Assembly (NCBI GenBank): GCA_016840965.1
Contig: JAEORI010000356.1
Location: forward strand, 1-14,941
Direction of reading: 5' to 3'
Source of the DNA: Candidatus Thorarchaeota archaeon
GTDB taxonomy: Archaea > Asgardarchaeota > Thorarchaeia > Thorarchaeales > Thorarchaeaceae
DNA length: 14,941 nt
This document shows, piece after piece, positions 8,407 to 14,941 of the stretch (position 1 is the first letter of the stretch; every line of letters begins with the position of its first letter). The notes below the pieces were generated by a model that was not told the DNA's origin, did no database searches, and saw nothing but the letters and a program-made list of their open reading frames with translations. The translations under genes and the position numbers were made by a program.

Positions 8407-11400
8407 GTGTACGAGCGTTTTGAGCCATCTGAACGAATTTTTGTAGATCGTGAGGAGTATCTCGAATGGATGGATCGAGCTCTAGCACGATGTCAGAATA
8501 AAAGTGTTGTACTACATCTCAAAGGAATTGGTGGTATTGGTAAATCATCACTGCTTGACCATTGGGCAAACACAATTCAAACGACAATCCGAGTAGACTG
8601 CGAACAGCATTCTGAGTTCTATGATCGACTGAACATGATAGCTAAAGGGGTGACGCTCCAAGGTGTGAAACTACAACGCTTTGATGTTCTCTGGCAGATT
8701 AGACAGCGGTTCGTTGAAGGAGTTGAACCTGTTCAGGAAGCAGGTCGCCAATGGGCAAAGGAAGTGTTCATGGCAATTCCTTTCATTGGCACTTTAACCA
8801 TTATTGGCAGTGCGATTTCAGCTGTTGGTTCTCAGGTAACTCCGAAATTGAAGGGAAAGTTTAGTATAGTCGGAAAATGGTTGCAAGAAAGATTAGGAAA
8901 GAATCATGTTGAAAGACTTCTCGAGATTTTATGGAAAGAACCCCATCATGCAGAGTTCTTGTATCTCGATGCGTTGCTCGAAGATATCAATCTTAGAGGT
9001 AGTATTAATGTTCCACTTCTCTTTCTATTGGACAGCTTTGAATATGTTGACAATGAGAAAGCAAAGTGGAGGTATGGCGGCAGACAGATTACAGAAACTG
9101 AACTCTGGAGTGTCTTTCTCTGTTCGCTATCTAACTGCGTTGGAGTGATTGCTGGTAGACGAGCAGTAATCGCAGAAATGAAAGACCAAGTGGAAGAATC
9201 CGAGCTGCTTGAATTGGATGCAAAGAGTAGCAATGAGTTGCTTAGGTTAAGAAAAATATCTGATTCAAAGCTTCAAGAAAAGATAGTGAGTGTGAGTGGT
9301 GGAAATCCATTTGTGATTGGTGCTATCTGTGACTTAATTGATACAGGAAATACTTCGTTCGAAGACATTGAAGATCTCGGAGCAGACACCCTCGAGGAAG
9401 TCCGAATCAGAACTTGGCGTCGTCTATTCAATGAAGCACATGACTTGACACCTTTCATTGATCGCGCTGGAATTTTGCCATTCTTCAACAGACATGTAAT
9501 GAACATTATTGCACCAGACATGAAAGCTGAACAATGGGACAGATTGACTCGACTCAGCTTTGTCAGAAATATAGGAGATGAAACCTATGTTCTGCATGAT
9601 TTAGCTGAGGAGTTGGTCATTGCAGAACTCAGTGACCGACTTGAGGCACTGAGTGAAGAAGTCGCTGCTAGACTGGAAAAGACTTCAAAGGATAAATCCG
9701 ATTTAATTTTGTTAGGTCTAGCTATATCTTCTCTTGCAAGAACAAGTCCTCGAAATGCGATTGATAAAGTTGCTCTTGAGTTCCAAGTCCAAATCGCAAC
9801 AGGAGCAAGTGCGACTGTTGCAGATTTCCTTGAGATGCTGGAGGTACTTAGGATAGACACGAGTGAAGGAATGTTAGCAATTCAAGATTGGCGAGGATAT
9901 TGTCTATTTCAACTTGGTAGATTTGCTGAGTGTGAGCCTATGTTGCAGGAAGCTCTTTCCAACGCGCGAGAGCTTGCAAACTATCGACCTGATGATTACT
10001 TGCTTTATGTGGGTAGAATCTTGTATCACTTAGCACAGTTCTATATGAGACTAGGAAGATGGCGAGAAGCTGATGAGTCCTACAAAGAAAGTCTCTCTAC
10101 CTTTAATGACTTACTAGGAAAATCAGATCTACTAGACCCAAGACTGGAGCTACCACGAACTCTTGGGGCTTGGGGAGTTCGTCTGAATTATGGGATGTTT
10201 CTAATGAATACAAACCGACTAGTAGAAGCGGAGAAAATGTTGCAAGAATCGTTTGAATTTAGCAAGGAAATACCAGAGTCAGGTTTTTGGTGGAGTCGAC
10301 AATCTGCAACAAATCTAATTCTCTCTAGCTTGGCAGCTATAAGGATATCAATAGGAAAACCATTGGATGCAGAATTTATAACAAGGCAAATTGTCGAATC
10401 ACCTACTTTTCAACAATTGGATCCCGTATTCAGGGGAACGATTTTTGGACATCTGTGTCGTGCCCTTCGGAAAACCAATAGACCTTATGATGCAGAGGAG
10501 TATTTGCGTAAGTCTTTGGAGATAACAATGGTCCTATACCAAAAAGAACCAGCAGTAGAATGGGACATTATCGCTGAGAAATCTCTGACACTTGGAACAT
10601 TAATGATACAGACATGCAGATATGCAGACGCAGATGAAATGTTCAATAGAGCCCTCAAACTCACAAAGGAGTACGCTGTAGAAAAAGATCTCATTTTAGC
10701 CCTCACTCACGCACATTTAGGCTTCCTCAATACAGAATTGAATAGATTTTCACAAGCTGTAAATTCCCATGATACCTCTCTGAAGATATTCAGAAACTTA
10801 ACGGAAACATCTCCAGGACATTATGGTACCAATATTGCTGATTGTCTGAACAACTATGCATTGTTATTACAAAAAATAGGGAAATTTAAGAATGCAGCAG
10901 ACAGATACATAGAATCACTCCAAATATCTAGGGATCTGTGTAAAAACAATCCCGAAGATGTCGAAGTTCAAAACCGTGTCGGTTCGGTTCTCAACAATTA
11001 TGGTGTTCTTCTTGGAAAGATGGGCAAGTTGGAAGAAGCTGAGAAGTTACTGAATGAGGGTCTAGATATCCGGAAGAAGCTGGTCAAGGTTTCCCCAGAT
11101 ATGTTCGACAAACATCTCGCCTGGACTCTGAACAATCTTGGTATCGTGTTCCTCGACAAAAAAAATCTAACCAAGAGTATGAAGTATCTCAAGGATTCAC
11201 TCAAGCTACTAAGGAAATTGGTTGAAAAGACGGAAGTGATGTTTCTCCCAAGCTTAGCAGCTGTTCTTACCAATCTAAGCATGGTTTACAAGCAATCTGG
11301 AAACAACGAAGAAGCTGAGAAAATTGCAAGTGAAGTAGCTAAAATCAAGGATGAATTGGTGAGTAAAGATCCTCGAGTCTTCAAAGACAGATTCACAATT

Positions 11401-11442
11401 GAAACCCCAGAAGAGATTGAGGAAGTACTTCTTGACTTCTAG
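8407..11442 (+). CDS. STAND NTPase (NB-ARC-like) with C-terminal TPR array, copy 1
   Basis: The protein has 1011 residues and is a predicted cytoplasmic ATP-driven switch of the STAND class, which includes NLR-type immune receptors and MalT-type regulators. Visible in order: Walker A GIGGIGKSS (40-48); a glycine-rich hydrophobic stretch at 120-141; Walker B LLFLLD (204-209); a sensor-like GVIAGR (246-251); GNPFVI (299-304), equivalent to the NB-ARC GLPL motif; a winged-helix region with VLHDLAEEL, whose LHD (396-398) matches the MHD motif. From about 445 to the end come TPRs, the last with 46-48 residue period starting at 814, 862, 908 and 954 (LNNYALL, LNNYGVL, LNNLGIV, LTNLSMV). No effector domain precedes the P-loop. 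The ligand and output are unknown; defence, signalling or transcription control are all possible. It heads a tandem array with its own upstream element. Confidence 0.9.
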   Translation: MYERFEPSERIFVDREEYLEWMDRALARCQNKSVVLHLKGIGGIGKSSLLDHWANTIQTTIRVDCEQHSEFYDRLNMIAKGVTLQGVKLQRFDVLWQIRQRFVEGVEPVQEAGRQWAKEVFMAIPFIGTLTIIGSAISAVGSQVTPKLKGKFSIVGKWLQERLGKNHVERLLEILWKEPHHAEFLYLDALLEDINLRGSINVPLLFLLDSFEYVDNEKAKWRYGGRQITETELWSVFLCSLSNCVGVIAGRRAVIAEMKDQVEESELLELDAKSSNELLRLRKISDSKLQEKIVSVSGGNPFVIGAICDLIDTGNTSFEDIEDLGADTLEEVRIRTWRRLFNEAHDLTPFIDRAGILPFFNRHVMNIIAPDMKAEQWDRLTRLSFVRNIGDETYVLHDLAEELVIAELSDRLEALSEEVAARLEKTSKDKSDLILLGLAISSLARTSPRNAIDKVALEFQVQIATGASATVADFLEMLEVLRIDTSEGMLAIQDWRGYCLFQLGRFAECEPMLQEALSNARELANYRPDDYLLYVGRILYHLAQFYMRLGRWREADESYKESLSTFNDLLGKSDLLDPRLELPRTLGAWGVRLNYGMFLMNTNRLVEAEKMLQESFEFSKEIPESGFWWSRQSATNLILSSLAAIRISIGKPLDAEFITRQIVESPTFQQLDPVFRGTIFGHLCRALRKTNRPYDAEEYLRKSLEITMVLYQKEPAVEWDIIAEKSLTLGTLMIQTCRYADADEMFNRALKLTKEYAVEKDLILALTHAHLGFLNTELNRFSQAVNSHDTSLKIFRNLTETSPGHYGTNIADCLNNYALLLQKIGKFKNAADRYIESLQISRDLCKNNPEDVEVQNRVGSVLNNYGVLLGKMGKLEEAEKLLNEGLDIRKKLVKVSPDMFDKHLAWTLNNLGIVFLDKKNLTKSMKYLKDSLKLLRKLVEKTEVMFLPSLAAVLTNLSMVYKQSGNNEEAEKIASEVAKIKDELVSKDPRVFKDRFTIETPEEIEEVLLDF

Positions 11443-11448
11443 TGACAA

Positions 11449-11477
11449 AAACCGACTAGCTTATCTAAAACCTCTGT
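11449..11477 (+). promoter_or_regulatory. Conserved upstream element, copy 2 (STAND gene 2)
   Basis: This has the same 29-base layout as the element before gene 1, differing at four positions. It lies 6 bases after the stop of gene 1 and its CCGAC begins exactly 60 bases before the GTG at 11512. It implies that gene 2 has its own promoter or control site and is not simply read through from gene 1. Confidence 0.7.
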
Positions 11478-11499
11478 TTATGATGGTCATTGCGTGAGA

Positions 11500-11504
11500 G
11501 AGGT
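11500..11504 (+). promoter_or_regulatory. Ribosome binding site of STAND gene 2
   Basis: GAGGT lies 7 bases before GTG 11512, as in gene 1. The in-frame GTG at 11494 has no such site, which favours 11512. Confidence 0.6.
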
Positions 11505-11511
11505 CAGGAGT

Positions 11512-14500
11512 GTGTACAAGCACTACGAGACATCCGATGAGGTGTTCGTGGACAGAGAGGAACATATCGGATGGATGAACGATGCTCTTAAGAGATGCAA
11601 GCAGAAGAGTGTCGTTCTTCACCTCAAAGGGATAGGCGGAATTGGAAAGTCATCACTCCTTAATCACTGGGTTAACACACACGAGAAGACAATACGCCTC
11701 GATTGCGAGCAATACTCTGAGTTCTATCAGCGTCTGAACATGCTTGCTAAAGGAGTCGTCATACAGGGAGTGAAGCTACAGAGGTTCGACATACTCTGGC
11801 AGATACGTCAGCGATTTGTTGAGGGAGTTGAACCAGTAAGGGAGGAGGGACGAGAGTGGGCGAAAGAAGTTGTTATGTTGATCCCCTTCATTGGGACTCT
11901 TGCTAGTATTGGGAGTGCAATCGGTGCTGTTGGTTCGAAGGTCACTCCGAAGTTGAAAGGGAAATATAGCACAGTTGGAAAATGGCTTCAAGAGACCTTA
12001 GGCAAGAACCACATTGAGGAACTTCTTCAAATCCTTTGGAAAGACCCAAGACGTGCAGAGTTCCTGTATTTAGAAGCGTTTTTGGAAGACATCAACAACC
12101 GGGGTGATTCAAGCACTCCACTTCTCTTTTTGTTAGACCATTTCGAGTATGTGGATGATACAAAGGCTCAGTGGAAATATCAACGGCAGAAAATAAACGA
12201 AACTCAACTCTGGACTATCTTCCTCTCTAACCTCATCAATTGCGTTGGTGTACTAGCTAGTAGACGATCTGCTTCCGATGGTAAACTTATCGAAGTTGAA
12301 GAAAGCGAACTCACAGAACTGGATAGAGATAGCTGCTACGAGATGCTCGAACTCCAGAATGTCACAGACCAGAAACTGCAAGAGAAGATTGTGAGTGTCA
12401 GCGGCGGAAATCCGTTTGTGATTGATGCAATCTGTGACTTGATTAATGCTAGTGATGTTACAGTTTCAGACATAGAAGATCTACGGGGAGATACACTTGC
12501 TGAAGTAAGACTTCAGGTATGGAGACGGCTGTTCAGTCACACTGAAGGATTATTGGACATCATAAACAGAGCTGGATTGGTTCCATTCTTCACCAAAGAA
12601 ATCATCAAGATGATTACGCCAACATTCAACTTGGATTATTGGAATAGAATGATTCGATTGAGCTTTGTAAAAGACCAAGGTGATGGAAAATTCGTATTAC
12701 ACGACCTAGCTGAGGATCTTGTTAAAGCCGAACTTGGATCAAGACTGAAAGACTTAGCCAAAGAAGTTGCTAGATTTCTTATGGAGGGGTATGAAACTAC
12801 CAATGACTATACCCTGTTAGGTATGTCATATAATGCAGAAGCGTATGCCTCTTTAATGGAGGCATGTGAGAAAATCTTCTATAAATCAAATGACTTCAGT
12901 TGGAAGGCAGAGTTCAGGGAAGCTATTACTTTCCTTAATGTAATTTCTATTGACAACGATTTTGCTCGTGCAGTAGTGAATATATGTCGAGGCTGGCACC
13001 TCAATTTCTTAAATAGGGTAACTGAGGGAGAGCAAGCAGCCTGCTTAGCAATCGAATCATTCAGAACAATGGGAGGAATCTCCAATAATGAAAGGAATCG
13101 TTTTCTCGCATTATCTTTGGCATATTCAGGAGCATTAAAACGTAGACTGGGAAAAGAAAATGAAGCTGAGGAATTACTTGTAGAAGCAATCGGCCTATAT
13201 CAGAAGGTTGTGGAAGATCCACCAGACAAGATGACTCCTGGTAGAGAGTTATTGGAAGAAGCAGGAATTCTTTCTGGGTTGGGAGACTTGTTGTATTCAA
13301 GATGGGATTTTCAGAAAGCGCGGCAAAATTATCTTTCTGTTTTAGAAAAGCTCGAAAATTGGGCTAATATTGAGAAACAAATGTCAGAAGAGGAAATCAA
13401 GAGGGAAATAGCTCTTATTCTTTGGAATTTAGGCATGCTATCAAATTCAATGAACCAGCTCTCTGATGCAGAAGCTTTCAGTCGAAGAGGACTGGAACTT
13501 TCAAAGACACCGATATCTCAAATCCAACACCTCGACATTCTTGGAACATCCCTCATGTTGAGAGGGCGTTTGAAAGAAGCTAGACAAATGAAAGAGAAGG
13601 AAATTGAACTTTCTAAAAGAATGACCGAGTCCTCAATTGAATTCCCAAGATATCTAGGATCTTTAATGGGGTTACACCAGATTCAAAGTCTGAGTGGAGA
13701 GTATAATCAGGCAATTCAAACAGGTGAGCAACTTCTACTTTTGATAAAAGATTATGTGGAAAAAGCACCTGATGTCTACCTCCCCGATAGTGTTGCTTTT
13801 CTTCGAATGCATGGTAATATTCTAATGAAAACTGGCAATCTTAGCAAGGCAAAACAAGCATTTCATAATTGTATTGAACTTGCAGAAGAATATATACAAC
13901 GAACAAGTCCATTGAATAAGTGGGTAAAGCTAAAACCATTAAACGACTATGGTGTTCTTCTCTATTACATTGGTGACATGACGGATGCAGAAGTGTATTT
14001 GAGAGAAGCAATTGAGATTTCTAGGTGGTCTTTGAATGAATTACCTGTATCAACAATTCGCACTCGCCAGCTAAGTACATGTCTATTAAACATTGGAGCA
14101 TTAATGCTTGAAAGTGGAAAAGAAGAGGAAGCTGAAAAGGTTTTGAAAGAATCCCTTGGTCTACGAGAGAAGGTTCATGATGAAGCTCCTGAAGTTTTCT
14201 ATTACCACAATTATATAGCATCATCAATGAACAACTTGGGAGTATTATTCTCTAAAATTGGGAAAGACAATGATACGGAAGGATATCTCAACAAAGCATT
14301 GCAAATCAGAATTAAGAACCGTACAGAGGAAACATCAGAGATCTTTGATTCAGGAATTGTAACAGTCCTAAGCAACATTGGTGTGCTAAAAGCTCAATCC
14401 GGACATATCAATGAATCAAAAGATGCATTCAAAAAAGCCATAGTAGCTGCAAGAGAGTTATGGAAGAGAAATCCAGAAACACATCGGCAGGCTCTGATTA

Positions 14501-14649
14501 AGACTCTCAGTAACATGTATGTCGTTGCATCAGAAGATGAAACAGACGGGGATTTTGTAAAAGAAACTCTGTCAGAACTTCGAGATTTGGGATACAAAGG
14601 AATTCCTGATCAACTGAAGTGGTTTGTAGAAACCACTGAGATGTTCTGA
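11512..14649 (+). CDS. STAND NTPase (NB-ARC-like) with C-terminal TPR array, copy 2
   Basis: The protein has 1045 residues from GTG 11512; an in-frame GTG at 11494 would add six. I prefer 11512 because gene 1 is forced to the same codon, the ribosome site fits, and the upstream element keeps its 60-base spacing. The NTPase half is collinear with gene 1 and keeps the same residue numbers: Walker A at 40-48, hydrophobic stretch at 120-141, Walker B LLFLLD at 204-209, GNPFVI at 299-304 and LHD at 396-398. About 65% of the first 400 residues are identical and there is no indel. The TPR half is much less alike and longer, with late repeats of 47-48 residues (LLNIGAL, MNNLGVL, LSNIGVL). It is expected to respond to a different partner or ligand through the same switch. 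It has no N-terminal effector. Confidence 0.9.
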   Translation: MYKHYETSDEVFVDREEHIGWMNDALKRCKQKSVVLHLKGIGGIGKSSLLNHWVNTHEKTIRLDCEQYSEFYQRLNMLAKGVVIQGVKLQRFDILWQIRQRFVEGVEPVREEGREWAKEVVMLIPFIGTLASIGSAIGAVGSKVTPKLKGKYSTVGKWLQETLGKNHIEELLQILWKDPRRAEFLYLEAFLEDINNRGDSSTPLLFLLDHFEYVDDTKAQWKYQRQKINETQLWTIFLSNLINCVGVLASRRSASDGKLIEVEESELTELDRDSCYEMLELQNVTDQKLQEKIVSVSGGNPFVIDAICDLINASDVTVSDIEDLRGDTLAEVRLQVWRRLFSHTEGLLDIINRAGLVPFFTKEIIKMITPTFNLDYWNRMIRLSFVKDQGDGKFVLHDLAEDLVKAELGSRLKDLAKEVARFLMEGYETTNDYTLLGMSYNAEAYASLMEACEKIFYKSNDFSWKAEFREAITFLNVISIDNDFARAVVNICRGWHLNFLNRVTEGEQAACLAIESFRTMGGISNNERNRFLALSLAYSGALKRRLGKENEAEELLVEAIGLYQKVVEDPPDKMTPGRELLEEAGILSGLGDLLYSRWDFQKARQNYLSVLEKLENWANIEKQMSEEEIKREIALILWNLGMLSNSMNQLSDAEAFSRRGLELSKTPISQIQHLDILGTSLMLRGRLKEARQMKEKEIELSKRMTESSIEFPRYLGSLMGLHQIQSLSGEYNQAIQTGEQLLLLIKDYVEKAPDVYLPDSVAFLRMHGNILMKTGNLSKAKQAFHNCIELAEEYIQRTSPLNKWVKLKPLNDYGVLLYYIGDMTDAEVYLREAIEISRWSLNELPVSTIRTRQLSTCLLNIGALMLESGKEEEAEKVLKESLGLREKVHDEAPEVFYYHNYIASSMNNLGVLFSKIGKDNDTEGYLNKALQIRIKNRTEETSEIFDSGIVTVLSNIGVLKAQSGHINESKDAFKKAIVAARELWKRNPETHRQALIKTLSNMYVVASEDETDGDFVKETLSELRDLGYKGIPDQLKWFVETTEMF

Positions 14650-14654
14650 GATTG

Positions 14655-14683
14655 AAACCGACGAGCTTATCTCAAACTTCTGT
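14655..14683 (+). promoter_or_regulatory. Conserved upstream element, copy 3 (STAND gene 3)
   Basis: This is the third occurrence of the 29-base element, with AAACCGAC, CTTATCT and TCTGT all intact. It starts 6 bases after the stop of gene 2, and its CCGAC begins 61 bases before the GTG at 14719. The sequence between the element and the ribosome site has diverged from the other two copies, so the element itself appears to be under selection. Confidence 0.7.
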
Positions 14684-14706
14684 TTTTGATATTTATCACA
14701 AATTGT

Positions 14707-14710
14707 GAGG
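14707..14710 (+). promoter_or_regulatory. Ribosome binding site of STAND gene 3
   Basis: GAGG lies 8 bases before GTG 14719, matching the position of GAGGT in copies 1 and 2. Confidence 0.5.
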
Positions 14711-14718
14711 CATGTAGT

Positions 14719-14941
14719 GTGTACAAGCACTACGAAAAATCGGATGACATATTCGTGGACAGGGAAGAACACATCGAGTGGATGAATACCGCTCTTGAGA
14801 GATGCAAGCAGAAGAGTGTCGTTCTTCACCTCAAAGGAATAGGTGGGATTGGAAAGTCATCTCTCCTGAATCACTGGGTCAACACGCACGAGAAGACAAT
14901 ACGCCTCGATTGCGAGCAATACTCAGAGTTCTATCAACGTC
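14719..14941 (+). CDS. STAND NTPase, copy 3 (3' partial, cut by window end)
   Basis: An open frame runs from GTG 14719 to the window edge, 74 codons plus one base. The product begins MYKHYEKSDDIFVDREEHIEW and holds the intact Walker A GIGGIGKSS at residues 40-48, then the HEKTIRLDCEQYSEFYQR stretch seen in copy 2. By hand count 198 of 223 bases match copy 2 (about 89%), including an identical block of about 40 bases, so copies 2 and 3 split more recently than copy 1. A TTG at 14686 is an in-frame alternative start but lacks the ribosome site. From the other two copies I expect a protein of about 1000 residues ending in TPRs; that part is outside the window. Confidence 0.88.
   Translation, partial: MYKHYEKSDDIFVDREEHIEWMNTALERCKQKSVVLHLKGIGGIGKSSLLNHWVNTHEKTIRLDCEQYSEFYQR

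Noticed and set aside
8374..8445. Short upstream frame from ATG 8374 overlapping the start of STAND gene 1
   Set aside because: It has no ribosome site and is not kept in copies 2 and 3.
11494..11511. GTG at 11494 as the start of STAND gene 2
   Set aside because: It lacks a ribosome site, and the equivalent stretch in gene 1 is preceded by an in-frame stop, so 11512 fits all three copies better.
8344..14683. Upstream element as a transposon end or attachment site
   Set aside because: No inverted partner, target duplication or recombinase gene is visible; its fixed spacing to start codons fits gene control better.
8906..14829. Short open frames on both strands within the STAND genes
   Set aside because: They lie opposite or out of frame with strongly conserved NTPase and TPR coding sequence; composition follows the main frame.

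Overview
The window looks archaeal, most likely from an Asgard-type lineage (Thorarchaeota/Lokiarchaeia-like). This is inferred from its style. There is a giant repetitive secreted protein with one C-terminal membrane anchor, AT-rich TATA-like boxes in the gaps, GTG starts on every complete STAND gene and on the TPR gene, a TPR protein with a longin/roadblock-like C-terminal half, and a run of large NTPase-TPR proteins. No rRNA, tRNA or universal marker is present, so the phylum is not fixed by the sequence. No tRNA, CRISPR, insertion sequence or integrase was seen.

Left part (1-5886, + strand): the 3' part of one gene for a very large cell-surface protein. Its real start lies upstream of the window. 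It carries about 17 beta-sandwich-like repeats, most ending in Ile-Trp-Asp, with one unrelated insert of about 260 residues, then a single transmembrane helix and a 109-residue acidic/basic helical tail predicted to be cytoplasmic. Middle part (5889-8215, - strand): a TPR protein with a longin/roadblock-like domain, tail-to-tail with the surface gene only 2 bases away, and then a lone DppB/OppB-type ABC permease without its usual partner genes.

Right part (8344-14941, + strand): the most interesting region. Three paralogous STAND NTPases (NB-ARC-like, each followed by TPRs where visible) stand in a head-to-tail array; the third is cut by the window edge and begins at 14719. Each gene is preceded by the same 29-base element (24 of 29 positions invariant) at a fixed distance of 60, 60 and 61 bases from its CCGAC to the start codon. 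Both intergenic gaps are exactly 69 bases. The NTPase modules of copies 1 and 2 align for 400 residues without a gap (about 65% identical by hand count), while the C-terminal TPR halves have diverged strongly. This is the pattern expected of an NLR-like receptor family: a constant switch with variable sensors and a common control sequence. No classical N-terminal effector domain is present.

How the genes work together is inference. The STAND array is likely a co-regulated sensing or defence-type set. The surface protein, the TPR-longin protein and the permease sit beside it but share no visible control sequence with it.
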